From: JBFMDN01 sp040753915
Lineage (GTDB): Bacteria; Desulfobacterota; Desulfomonilia; Desulfomonilales; Desulfomonilaceae
Direction: 5' to 3'
Assembly: GCA_040753915.1 (NCBI GenBank)
Contig: JBFMDN010000023.1
Span: forward strand, 14,714-78,713
Length of the DNA stretch: 64,000 bases
The translations under genes were made by a program, and so were the position numbers. Positions 33,944 through 42,399 of the stretch are shown piece by piece (position 1 is the stretch's first letter; each line of letters opens with the position of its first letter). Under the pieces are notes generated by a model, which had not been told where the DNA came from, did not search any database, and was given only the letters and a program-made list of their open reading frames with translations.

Positions 33944-35146
33944 ATGAAAAATCAATTACAAGTCGTAAGGGAATCGTGTGACATTTCCGCTCCGACAGCA
34001 ACCACGTTCGTCATTTTGATCGGCGTAGTAAGTCTATTCTCCGATCTTACATACGAAGGTGCTCGAAGCGTTACGGGACCATTCCTGGCCACCCTTGGCG
34101 CGAGCGGAACTGTCGTAGGAGTTGTTGCCGGTCTGGGAGAGCTCGTTGGTTATGGTCTGCGGCTGGTCTCCGGCTATTTCGCTGATAAGACCCAGAGGTA
34201 CTGGGCCATCGTCTTTCTCGGGTACGGGTTAAATCTGCTGGCGGTCCCACTCCTTGCCCTGGCGGGCCATTGGGAAATCGCGGCCGTCTTGATGGTCGCT
34301 GAGCGCATGGGCAAGGCCATACGGACGCCCGCTCGCGATGTGATGTTGGCATGTGCGTCGGACAGCATCGGGCGAGGGTGGGGATTCGGTTTGCATGAAG
34401 CCCTGGACCAGATCGGCGCTATTCTCGGTCCGTTGGTGGTGGCTGCAGTTTTCTACTCACAAGGAACCTACGAAGCCGGTTTCGCGGTGCTCCTCATCCC
34501 TGCGCTCATCGCGTTGAGCGTGTTGTATACCGCATCCAGACTGTATCCGCGGCCTCGTGACCTGGAATCCGCGGCGATTAAGGTGGCGAGCAAAGGGTTC
34601 ACACGGTCGTTTTGGCTGTATATCGCAGCCATCGGATGCGTTGCCGCAGGATACGCAGATTTTCCCCTCGTGGCATATCACTTTAAGAAGATGGCTTCGG
34701 TCCCCGAGCACTGGATACCAATCTTCTACGCTGTCGCCATGGGGGTGGACGCCATTGCTGCGCTCATTTTCGGCCGTGTGTTCGATCGCATAGGGTTTCC
34801 TGTGCTGGTCGTTGCGGTTCTGTTGTCATCGCTCTTTGCGCCTCTCGTGTTCATGGGCGGCTTTCAACTTGGCCTGGTTGGGATGGCTCTGTGGGGAATC
34901 GGGATGGGGGCCCAGGAATCCATCATGCGGGCCGCCATTGCGGAAGTCGTGCCAACGAATCGATTGGGCTTGGCGTTTGGACTGTTCAATACCGTTTATG
35001 GTGCAGCGTGGTTCATAGGCAGCGCATTCATGGGAATCTTGTACGATGTTTCCGTGAACGCACTCGTGTTCTTTTCTGTGGCAGCTCAACTGGCCGCGGT
35101 GCCGGTCATTGTGTGGTCCCGAAGCAAGGCCAAGTGGAGAGACTGA
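33944..35146 (+). CDS. MFS transporter
   Basis: A major facilitator protein of about 400 residues with twelve predicted helices. The loop 2-3 motif is GYGLRLVSGYFADKTQRYW and the segment ERMGKAIRTPARDVMLA is typical of a group of MFS exporters. In the second half, GRVFDRIGFPVLV repeats the loop motif. ATG 33944 is preferred (GGAG upstream); GTG 33938 is in frame. The next gene encodes a ChrB N-terminal domain protein, a pairing often seen with chromate-type or other oxyanion exporters, so export of an oxyanion is possible. A frameshifted relic of a near relative lies at 32984-33185. Confidence 0.88.
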   Translation: MKNQLQVVRESCDISAPTATTFVILIGVVSLFSDLTYEGARSVTGPFLATLGASGTVVGVVAGLGELVGYGLRLVSGYFADKTQRYWAIVFLGYGLNLLAVPLLALAGHWEIAAVLMVAERMGKAIRTPARDVMLACASDSIGRGWGFGLHEALDQIGAILGPLVVAAVFYSQGTYEAGFAVLLIPALIALSVLYTASRLYPRPRDLESAAIKVASKGFTRSFWLYIAAIGCVAAGYADFPLVAYHFKKMASVPEHWIPIFYAVAMGVDAIAALIFGRVFDRIGFPVLVVAVLLSSLFAPLVFMGGFQLGLVGMALWGIGMGAQESIMRAAIAEVVPTNRLGLAFGLFNTVYGAAWFIGSAFMGILYDVSVNALVFFSVAAQLAAVPVIVWSRSKAKWRD

Positions 35147-35199
35147 CGTTCCTGGATTACAGTGTTGACGCGTCGGATCTGACGTGTAACATTGGTTAT

Positions 35200-35778
35200 A
35201 TGAAGTGGTTGTTTTTCTCATATACGTTGCCGTCGCGACCGTCTCGCAAGCGTGTTCACACGTGGCGGCACCTGAAGAAGCTAGGAGCCGTGAGCGCTCA
35301 GTCCGTGTGGGTGCTGCCGCATTCCAACGAACGGCTGAGAGAGCTTCAAAAGCTCGCCAAGGATATAGAGGGATGGAAAGGAGAGGCACTTCTTATCGAA
35401 GGGAAACTCTTGGACAGAGACCAGGAAGAGCGCGTCAAGAGTGCATTTGCAGCCTCCAGAGATGAAGAATATCGAGAGATTATAGGTAAATGCGAAGACT
35501 ATGCCAAAGAGATTCAGTTTGAAATCGACCGGCAGAATTTTATTTTTGCTGAGGTTGAGGAAAACGAAGAGGAACTAGATAAGCTCAAGAATTGGCAAAA
35601 AAAAGTGGAGAAACGGGACATCGTGGAGGCGCCCCTGCGCAGGGTGGCAGCAGAAAAAATAAGAGCATGCGAAACGTTGTTTCAGGACTTTGCTCAAAGA
35701 GTTTACGAGCATAGCCAACTCAAAGAGCAAGAAAGGAGGAAGGCAAGCAACAAAGACGAATCTTCGCCAAGAGAGTGA
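35200..35778 (+). CDS. ChrB N-terminal domain protein
   Basis: A protein of 192 residues. It begins MKWLFFSYTLPSRPSRKRVH and continues WRHLKKLGAVSAQ with WVLPHSNERLRELQKLAK, the signature of the ChrB N-terminal domain found in chromate-resistance regulators. The second half is a charged coiled coil (about residues 100-180, Glu/Lys-rich) without the catalytic ChrB C-terminal domain. The ATG lies 53 bp after the MFS stop. In chr operons such proteins regulate or assist a chromate exporter, so it probably works with the upstream MFS transporter. No chrA is present. Confidence 0.8.
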   Translation: MKWLFFSYTLPSRPSRKRVHTWRHLKKLGAVSAQSVWVLPHSNERLRELQKLAKDIEGWKGEALLIEGKLLDRDQEERVKSAFAASRDEEYREIIGKCEDYAKEIQFEIDRQNFIFAEVEENEEELDKLKNWQKKVEKRDIVEAPLRRVAAEKIRACETLFQDFAQRVYEHSQLKEQERRKASNKDESSPRE

Positions 35779-35841
35779 GGGCAACGGCTTCTGGCGGAAT
35801 CAACGGGATGGGCGGACGCCTTCTGAAGAAAGGACAATCCT

Positions 35842-36000
35842 ATGATTATCCACAACGCGGACCGCTTCAGGGACCTGAACCCATCAGCGGAGAAGGAGAT
35901 CCTTGAACAAATGGTCCGCACTCCCTTTGCTCGCCGGCAGTCACAGGCCTCCGTTGAACCGGAACGGCGCCGAGCCTCGGAAGCAGTCGGGTCGCGGTGA
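35842..36000 (+). CDS. Possible small ORF overlapping the folE2 end
   Basis: A frame of 52 codons beginning MIIHNADRFRDLNPSAEKEI, with AAAGGA 8 bp upstream. The last 20 codons run antisense to the 3' end of folE2. The product is charged and soluble with no known family. The first half has a natural look, but coding status is uncertain. Confidence 0.35.
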   Translation: MIIHNADRFRDLNPSAEKEILEQMVRTPFARRQSQASVEPERRRASEAVGSR

Positions 36001-36801
36001 GAAATCTTTTTCTATCATCGCGTACGCGCTGTGATTGTGGATTGACTCGAAATTCTCCGCCTCAATGCGATACCACGGAAAATTGTCTTTCTCGCGCAGC
36101 CGCGAAAGCGCAGAGCGGACGACGTCTTCCACAAACATGGGGTTATCGTACGCCCTTTCAGTCACGAATTTTTCGTCCGGCCTCTTGAGGAGGGAGTAGA
36201 TTTCGGAGCTGACCGAAGACTCTACGATCTCGATGATATCTTCAAGCCAGAAAAATTTCTTGAACCTGAGCTGGACTCGGACGATGCCTCGCTGGTTGTG
36301 AGCTCCGTATTCCGAAATCTCCTTCGAGCAGGGACACACGGTGGTCACGGGCACCTCCACTCCCACGATCAGGTCGAACCGATCAGAGAGCGAGCCGCGC
36401 ATGAAACAGGTGTAGGACATGAGCCCCGGCGTGCCGCTCACGGGGGCGAGCTTCTCGATGAAGTACGGGAACTCCACGTTCATGTGGGCGCTTTCAGCGT
36501 TGAGACGGGATTTTATCTTCTGACAAATATCCTCGAATTTTTCCATCGAGATCTCGCCGCGAAACTCGTTGAGGACCTCGATGAAACGACTCATGTGCGT
36601 GCCCTTGAAATCGTGGGGAAGATTGACGAACAGATCGAAGAGCCCCACGGTGTGTTGGCGCTTCTTCTGGCGGTCCTTCACCGTAATGGGATATCGCAAT
36701 CCTTTCACTCCGACCTTGTCGATGGGAATCTTTCGCCCATCGGGCAGGCTCTGTACGTCTGGAATCACTGAGTACTCCACGTTTCTATTCCGCCTGATCA
36801 T
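35941..36801 (-). CDS. folE2: GTP cyclohydrolase, type IB (FolE2)
   Basis: A protein of about 286 residues. It converts GTP to 7,8-dihydroneopterin triphosphate, the entry to folate and queuosine synthesis. Family marks are PDGRKIPIDKVGVKGLRYPI near the N-terminus, the metal and catalytic region TTVCPCSKEISEYGAHNQRG, and the C-terminal ESIHNHSAYAMIE. The ATG at 36801 is chosen as closest to the family start; a TTG 21 bp earlier is in frame. It follows queD by about 50 bp in the same operon, which supports a joint role in 7-deazapurine or pterin formation. Confidence 0.95.
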   Translation of the reverse strand: MIRRNRNVEYSVIPDVQSLPDGRKIPIDKVGVKGLRYPITVKDRQKKRQHTVGLFDLFVNLPHDFKGTHMSRFIEVLNEFRGEISMEKFEDICQKIKSRLNAESAHMNVEFPYFIEKLAPVSGTPGLMSYTCFMRGSLSDRFDLIVGVEVPVTTVCPCSKEISEYGAHNQRGIVRVQLRFKKFFWLEDIIEIVESSVSSEIYSLLKRPDEKFVTERAYDNPMFVEDVVRSALSRLREKDNFPWYRIEAENFESIHNHSAYAMIEKDFSPRPDCFRGSAPFRFNGGL

Positions 36802-36852
36802 GATTTCGAAACCTTCGTACAAACGCTGGGGGAGTTTTTCGGAACGTGCGAC

Positions 36853-37230
36853 TCACGGCACGTCACGTATGAACGTGGCACGCGAGGAGTCCGACTCCCA
36901 TATGGATATACTATAGAGCATGTCGGCTTGCTCATTCAATTGCTTGGATACCTCCTCGAAAAGGTATGCGGCGATATTCTCTGCAGAGGGCTCCACGCGA
37001 TCGAAGGGCTCGATTTCGTTGAGATAATTGTGATCGAGCCGTTCCACCGCGGCGTTGGCTGCCGCCTTCAAGACGCCGAAATCAATGACCATTCCTCCTT
37101 CCCCAGGAGCAGAAGATCTGGCGCAGACAGAGACCTTGTAGTTGTGTCCGTGGAGTCGCTCACACTTTCCATTATAATTGCGCAATCGGTGTGCTGCCGA
37201 GAAGCTGGTGGTTATTTCAACTTCGTACAT
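36853..37230 (-). CDS. queD: 6-carboxy-5,6,7,8-tetrahydropterin synthase (QueD/PTPS family)
   Basis: A protein of 125 residues. The zinc ligands are His in FSAAHRLRNY and the two His of CERLHGHNYKV. The catalytic Cys is in NGKCERLHGHNY, and the C-terminal ENIAAYLFEEV is conserved. AGGAGAA lies before the ATG at 37230. The enzyme turns dihydroneopterin triphosphate, made by the co-transcribed FolE2, into 6-carboxytetrahydropterin for queuosine; a PTPS-III role in folate synthesis is a less likely alternative. First gene of the minus-strand operon. Confidence 0.93.
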   Translation of the reverse strand: MYEVEITTSFSAAHRLRNYNGKCERLHGHNYKVSVCARSSAPGEGGMVIDFGVLKAAANAAVERLDHNYLNEIEPFDRVEPSAENIAAYLFEEVSKQLNEQADMLYSISIWESDSSRATFIRDVP

Positions 37231-37270
37231 GAAACGATTCTCCTGAGAGGTAGTTAACAAAAAACATTAA

Positions 37271-37300
37271 AATTTACGCCAAAGCTGCCGAATGTGTCAA
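37271..37300 (-). promoter_or_regulatory. Sigma-70 promoter of queD-folE2
   Basis: On the minus strand, TTGACA (37300-37295), 18-bp spacer, TAAATT (37276-37271), in an AT-rich stretch. It ends about 40 bp before the queD ATG. Confidence 0.5.
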
Positions 37301-37417
37301 GGAAAATCCAAAAAGTCATTGACACGCACGCGACCTGCGAGCTATATCCTTCGTATCCGCGCCAAGCCGCGCTCGCTCCGCGGCTTGTGCCGGCAAAGTG
37401 CCCGAAGGAGTCACCGG

Positions 37418-38440
37418 ATGACGCTGAGTCGTTTCGGCATCCTCTCTATCATAGCATGTCTCGTCTGCTCGTTGACCACTGGCCCTGCATCCGCTGCCGG
37501 CGAAGAACCAGTCGTCCGCAGAGCTGCCACGCCTTCGACGAACCGCACTTTTCAGATGCATGAGCGGTCCCTCCAGGGTCAGAATGGAGAGCAGACCAGA
37601 CCGCACCTTGGCCTGTCTCCTCTTCCGTACTCGCCCCAGGGTCCCCAAACCCCACCGCCTCCAAACGGTCCTACTCAGCGTCCACCAACGATCGGTTTTC
37701 CCGACATTCGCGGTCTCATCAAGACAGTGAACCCTTCTGTGGTGGCGATACGGATGCTCGATTCTACCACGTCGTGGCCATTGCGCAACTTCAGCGGGTC
37801 AAAGGAATCGGGGCTCAAGGCCATGGGGTACGGTTCCGGATTTGTCGTCTCCAGCGACGGGCTAATTCTGACCAACGAACATGTTCTGCGAAACGGGACC
37901 CAGATCGAGGTGGAGCTGCTTGGCGGCAAGAAGTACATGGCCAAAGTGGTCCACAAAGACGAGAAAAACGATCTTGCCCTCCTCAAGATCGATGCCGGCA
38001 ATTTGCGGCCCGTGAAATTGGGGGATTCAGATGGTGTCGAGCTTGGGGAGTGGGTGGTTGGAATCGGCAATCCTTACGGAATCGGACAATCGATCATGAT
38101 CGGGATAGTGAGCGCGCAGCGCCGACTCATCCCCGGATCCGGCTATCCGCCGCTGATACAGATAGACGCAGCCATGAACCTGGGCAACTCCGGAGGGCCG
38201 CTGTTCAACCTCGACGGGGAAGTAATCGGCATCACAACGATTTTGTTGTGGAAGAGCCAGGGCATAGGGTTCGCAACTCCGGTCAATGTGGCCAGGGGCT
38301 TTATCCAAGGCAAAGTCCCCGGCCCGAGCAGAGCCGCGTCCGTTTCCTCCTTCGCGCCCATCGGTCCGGTTTCCAATGCTCCACGGCTCCTCAAGGAGCC
38401 TTTCAATCCTCTCGATCCACCCTGGAAATTCTCGAGGTGA
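37418..38440 (+). CDS. Secreted trypsin-like serine protease (HtrA/DegP-type, no PDZ)
   Basis: A protein of 340 residues. A signal peptide (MTLSRFGILSIIACLVCSLT, cleavage near ASA at about residue 27) is followed by a Pro/Gln-rich linker of about 70 residues. The protease domain follows with His in LTNEHVLRNG, Asp in EKNDLALLKID and Ser in NLGNSGGPLFN. HtrA proteins normally carry one or two PDZ domains after the protease; here the protein ends about 70 residues after the active Ser with a Pro/Ser-rich tail and no PDZ. The ATG at 37418 has GAAGGAG upstream. Likely a periplasmic or surface protease of unknown target. Confidence 0.88.
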   Translation: MTLSRFGILSIIACLVCSLTTGPASAAGEEPVVRRAATPSTNRTFQMHERSLQGQNGEQTRPHLGLSPLPYSPQGPQTPPPPNGPTQRPPTIGFPDIRGLIKTVNPSVVAIRMLDSTTSWPLRNFSGSKESGLKAMGYGSGFVVSSDGLILTNEHVLRNGTQIEVELLGGKKYMAKVVHKDEKNDLALLKIDAGNLRPVKLGDSDGVELGEWVVGIGNPYGIGQSIMIGIVSAQRRLIPGSGYPPLIQIDAAMNLGNSGGPLFNLDGEVIGITTILLWKSQGIGFATPVNVARGFIQGKVPGPSRAASVSSFAPIGPVSNAPRLLKEPFNPLDPPWKFSR

Positions 38441-38596
38441 CCCGAGGGGCCCCCAGCCCCCTCATCCTTTCGCGGTGAGTCCCTTCCCGACGCGCCACAT
38501 TGCCCTGCAGAATTGTACACGGATGGGGTATAAGGAGGAGTCATCTCTGCACATTGGGGAGAATGCACAGCAACGAGCGAGGAAGAAGGAGCACCC

Positions 38597-40015
38597 ATGC
38601 CAGCGAAGAAGGAAAGGGACAAGACCCGGAAGTTGAAAGATGCGTTGATGAAGGAGCCGGCGCGAGTCTGGGACAAGGTTTCGCCCAAAGAGCGTAAGGA
38701 GATTTTCGCGTACGCCGAGAGCTACCTGGACTTCCTGAATAGGGCTCGTACCGAGCGCAGGGCAGTCCAGTACCTGGTGGAATCTGCATCTAGTCGAGGA
38801 TTTCGAGATATCGGGTCCCGGGGCAGGCGCCGTGGCCGTGTCTTCTTTGCGTCTCGTGGCAAGCTGCTCTTCTTGGCAGTGACGGGGAAACAGCCGATGA
38901 CCGAGGGCATCAGGTTGATCTGTTCTCATGTGGACGCTCCCCGGCTGGATCTCAAGCCCAACCCCTTGTACGAAGATACTGGCCTTGCTCTTCTCAAAAC
39001 CCACTATTACGGGGGCATAAAGAAATATCATTGGGTGGCACGGAGCCTTGCCCTGTGCGGAACAGTCGTCCGCTCCGACGGATCGTCGGTGGAGGTAGAC
39101 GTGGGCTTCGACGCAGCCGATCCCATTCTCACCATCACGGACTTGCTGCCGCATCTCTCCCGCAAACAGATGGAAAAGAAAGCCTCTGAATTTATGCCCG
39201 CAGAAAACCTCAATTTAATCGCGGGAAATCTGCCTCACCAAGACACGGACTCGGACGATCGAGTAAAGCTGGCTGTGCTTGAGCTCCTGAACACGAAGTA
39301 CGGAATAACGGAAGAGGACTTCGTGACGGCAGAGCTCCAGGTCGTGCCTGCCGAGCCCGCGCGCAGCGCTGGTTTGGACAGGAGTCTGGTCGCAGGATAC
39401 GGTCAAGACGATCGCGTGTGCGCATTCGCAAGTTTTACGGCCTTGTTGGAGACGGCCGATCCGCAACATACCGCGATCGCGGTGTTCTACGACAAAGAGG
39501 AGATTGGATCGGAAGGGAACACGAGCGCGAAATCGCGCCTACTCGATCTTTTCCTCATGGAGCTCCTGAGCTTGACGGGGACATCGCCGTCAGCAATCAA
39601 TTTGCACCGGGTGTATCTGAACGGCAAGGCGCTCTCTGCGGACGTGGCGGTAGGCTATGATCCCACGTACCCGGACGTGTACGAAAAGCGGAACTCCCCG
39701 AAAGTGGGATGGGGCATAAACCTGAAGAAGTACACCGGACATGGCGGCAAGTACATGGCATCGGATGCCAACGCCGAGTATGCGGCCTGGGTGAGGAGAC
39801 TCTTCAACGAAGCGGGAGTCCTGTGGCAGGCGGGGGGCATGGGGAAAGTCGACGAAGGGGGAGGAGGCACGGTCTCCAAGTTTCTGGCAAACACGGGCCT
39901 GGAGATCCTCGATTGCGGCCCGGCCCTCTTGGGAATGCACTCCCCGCTGGAGCTCATCGCTAAAGACGACATATGGATGTGCAACAAAGCGTTCAAAGTA
40001 TTTTTTGCCAGCTAG
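38597..40015 (+). CDS. apeA: M18 family aminopeptidase
   Basis: A zinc aminopeptidase of 472 residues. Family marks are LICSHVDAPRLDLKPNPLYE (metal-ligand His and Asp), YYGGIKKYHW, AGYGQDDRVCAFASF (metal Asp), FYDKEEIGSEGNTSAKS (catalytic Glu and metal Glu) and the final LLGMHSPLELIAK (metal His). It should remove N-terminal residues from cytosolic peptides. AAGGAG precedes the ATG. Length matches bacterial M18 enzymes. No operon partner is evident, and the gene symbol is by family analogy. Confidence 0.9.
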   Translation: MPAKKERDKTRKLKDALMKEPARVWDKVSPKERKEIFAYAESYLDFLNRARTERRAVQYLVESASSRGFRDIGSRGRRRGRVFFASRGKLLFLAVTGKQPMTEGIRLICSHVDAPRLDLKPNPLYEDTGLALLKTHYYGGIKKYHWVARSLALCGTVVRSDGSSVEVDVGFDAADPILTITDLLPHLSRKQMEKKASEFMPAENLNLIAGNLPHQDTDSDDRVKLAVLELLNTKYGITEEDFVTAELQVVPAEPARSAGLDRSLVAGYGQDDRVCAFASFTALLETADPQHTAIAVFYDKEEIGSEGNTSAKSRLLDLFLMELLSLTGTSPSAINLHRVYLNGKALSADVAVGYDPTYPDVYEKRNSPKVGWGINLKKYTGHGGKYMASDANAEYAAWVRRLFNEAGVLWQAGGMGKVDEGGGGTVSKFLANTGLEILDCGPALLGMHSPLELIAKDDIWMCNKAFKVFFAS

Positions 40016-40614
40016 CTCACGGGTGTCCATGAGATGGGGGGATTTGATTCCCCGGAGGTTTACACGGGGAGACGCGTTGAGGGAGCGAGCGGGAAAAAGC
40101 TGAGGAACGAAAATTCATTGATATGAACGCGACAAAGTTGGCCGACGGGACGGATGATTGTATCTCAACAAGTGGGTGATCTTCTGAGAATTAGCTATAG
40201 GTGCTGTTTTTCTGTTTCTCCTTCCCGTTTGCACGAATGAGAATTGATCGTGAAAAAGGGGTTGCGCTGGGTACGCGAAATACTGTAAATTGAAAAAGTG
40301 TCGCGAGATCCTGTGAGGAAGGGGACGAGTGTCCTGAGCAGGGTTAGCCGTAGCCATATAGTACGCGAGGGCGTGGATGCGATCTCTTGGGCGCTGCAAG
40401 ACTGAATCGTCTTAGGGACGCACGGTTTAGTAAACCGCTCATATGCCGTCGGACACTCATCCATGGCGTGTTGTGACCATCTAAGATCGGGATGGCTCGG
40501 GTTCCCCATGGGAATCCCGAGCCACCGCCGCGCGGGTGCAACGCCCGAGGATCGGACGGGACGGGGACGGCAGAACAGCTCTACCATTGAATCTCAACCC
40601 GGAGGTGGTTGTTT
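40016..40614. other. Upstream region of the benzoyl-CoA pathway cluster
   Basis: About 600 bp without a supported gene. It includes a long stem (40494-40523). A weak TTGCGC-N18-TAAATT pair near 40240 could be a promoter but is not convincing. Confidence 0.4.
40494..40523 (+). promoter_or_regulatory. Long stable hairpin in the leader of the thiolase operon
   Basis: Arms GGCTCGGGTTCCC and GGGAATCCCGAGCC pair over 13 bp with one bulged T and a tiny loop (CAT). It lies 90 bp before the thiolase start, with no U-tract. It may act as a protein-binding or RNA-stability element. Confidence 0.45.
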
Positions 40615-41790
40615 ATGGACCGCAATGTATGCGTAATCGCCGGTGGAATGTCCAAATGGGGGGTGAGAGACGGCAGCCAACGGGATTTCTACCAAGAAGC
40701 AGCCAAGGCTTGCTACGACGATGCGCCGGGGCTTAATCCAAAGGACATAGACGGCTTGCTCGTTGCTTCCGCCTACACGGAGCGCACATCGTATCAGACG
40801 CATCTGGCTCCTTTGGTGGCCGAGTATGTCGGTATCAAGCCCAGGAGCATTTGTGCCCGGGTCGAATTGCTGTGCGCGAGCGGAAGTTCAGCCATTATTC
40901 TTGCGTTCGGACTCATTAAGTCGGGTCAAGCGGACATGGTGATGGTGGCTGGAGGGGAGAAGCTCTATACCCCCCAGAAATGGGAGGTCTTTTACAGCGA
41001 GCTGGCATCGGTTGATCATGACTGGGATGGAGGCCAAGGTCTGGGTTTGCCGCCCCCTGTCTTCGCGATGGTAGCAAAGCAGCACATGAAGCAGTACGGA
41101 ACGAAAAAAGAGCATCTCGCGACCGTGTCCGTGAAGAACAGAAGAAATTCAGCCAAGAATCCGTGCGCACAATTCCAAAAGGAAGTCAGCATGGACGAGG
41201 TCATGAATGCCCGCATGATCGTGGCGCCTTTGACCTTGTTTGATTGCTGCCCCATTACGGACGGGGCAGCCGCGATAATATTGGCCGCGGAGGAAAAGGC
41301 AAAGCAAGTGACGGACAAGCCACTCGTGTACATACGCGGCACAGGACAAGCCTCCCTGAACAACATGTCAGCCAACATGCCGAGTTGGACCACGTGGGAG
41401 GCTCTGAAGATAGCTGGTCAAGAGGCGTACAGGAAAGCGAGAGTCGAGCCGAAAGACATCGATGTTGCAATGACCCACGACTGCTTCACCATCTCCGAGA
41501 TCATCGAGATGGAGGACCTGGGGTTCTGCAAGAAAGGAGAGGGCGGCTTCTTCGTGGGGGACGGACAGAATGATATCGGTGGCAAGATCCCCACGAATAC
41601 GGATGGTGGACTCCTCGGCTGCGGTCATCCTTTTGGTGGGACCGGCATACGCCAGGGGATAGAGGTCATGCGTCAGTTGCGAGGGGATGCTGTCCAGCAG
41701 GTTGAGGGAGCGTCCCTGGGGCTCACCCACAATCTGAGCGGATTCATTGCGGCTCATACGGTTCTTATTTACGGAAGGGAGGCATCATGA
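40615..41790 (+). CDS. Thiolase (SCP-x/acetyl-CoA acetyltransferase-like)
   Basis: A thiolase-fold protein of 391 residues with the nucleophilic Cys in VELLCASGSSAI, DCCPITDGAAAI in the middle, and GGLLGCGHPFGGTGIRQ plus a late GLTHNLSG near the C-terminus. The second catalytic His/Cys set follows the non-decarboxylating SCP-x subgroup. GGAGGTGG precedes the ATG at 40615. Its ATGA overlap with a DUF35 zinc-ribbon protein is the pattern of two-subunit thiolases such as benzoylsuccinyl-CoA thiolase (BbsAB) and related acyltransferases. With the ring-hydrolase and hydratase genes downstream, a thiolytic step in aromatic or dicarboxylic acyl-CoA breakdown is likely. Confidence 0.88.
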   Translation: MDRNVCVIAGGMSKWGVRDGSQRDFYQEAAKACYDDAPGLNPKDIDGLLVASAYTERTSYQTHLAPLVAEYVGIKPRSICARVELLCASGSSAIILAFGLIKSGQADMVMVAGGEKLYTPQKWEVFYSELASVDHDWDGGQGLGLPPPVFAMVAKQHMKQYGTKKEHLATVSVKNRRNSAKNPCAQFQKEVSMDEVMNARMIVAPLTLFDCCPITDGAAAIILAAEEKAKQVTDKPLVYIRGTGQASLNNMSANMPSWTTWEALKIAGQEAYRKARVEPKDIDVAMTHDCFTISEIIEMEDLGFCKKGEGGFFVGDGQNDIGGKIPTNTDGGLLGCGHPFGGTGIRQGIEVMRQLRGDAVQQVEGASLGLTHNLSGFIAAHTVLIYGREAS

Positions 41791-42275
41791 GCACACCGGG
41801 AATCCCCATACTCGAAGGACGATACATGGTCACCATGGACCTGTATCCTCAGCAGAGTAAAGAATTCAATCAGATGTACCTCTTCTACGAGAATCTGAGA
41901 AAAGGCCGCTTCACAACGACCAAGTGCAAGGATTGCGGATCCGAGCCGTTTCCCCCGCGGTTGCTCTGTCCTGACTGTTTCAGCACCAACATGGAATGGG
42001 TGGACTGGCCGACCGAGGGGACCGTGATAGAGTCTACCGAGGAAGTGGTCGGGGTCCCCTTGGGCTTCGGACGGGCTCCCCTGATTCATGCCCTCGTGGA
42101 CTTGCAGGGCAAGCGTACTCTTTTCGTCCGTATCGTCAATTGCAAAGAAGGTGAGCTCAAGCCGGGGGACAAGGTCAAATTGTCGGTGTTCGATATAGAC
42201 CCGGTTCCCCAAGAGGTAGGGAAAGATGTCGTAGAGATGCCTCGGGTCTTCTACGCGTTCGAACCGGTGAAATGA
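41787..42275 (+). CDS. DUF35 zinc-ribbon/OB-fold partner of the thiolase
   Basis: A protein of 162 residues. A rubredoxin-like zinc ribbon has Cys pairs in CKDCGSEPFPPRLLCPDC, followed by an OB-fold (VIESTEEVVGVPLGFG, ALVDLQGKRTLFVRI, LKPGDKVKL). The ATG overlaps the thiolase stop. Such proteins bind their thiolase and help channel acyl-CoA substrates, as with BbsA in anaerobic toluene degradation. Here it is the probable second subunit of the preceding enzyme. Its N-terminus of about 30 residues precedes the ribbon and may help in docking. Confidence 0.88.
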   Translation: MSTPGIPILEGRYMVTMDLYPQQSKEFNQMYLFYENLRKGRFTTTKCKDCGSEPFPPRLLCPDCFSTNMEWVDWPTEGTVIESTEEVVGVPLGFGRAPLIHALVDLQGKRTLFVRIVNCKEGELKPGDKVKLSVFDIDPVPQEVGKDVVEMPRVFYAFEPVK

Positions 42276-42399
42276 TATCAGGTTATCCGGCGTTGGGGCT
42301 GCTGTAGATCTCCCCATGGCGCCGCGCTGCTATTGACCTTCGGTGGGCCGCTGCCGACCCGAGGGTCCAAATCCATGGAATTTGCACAGGAGGATGAAT

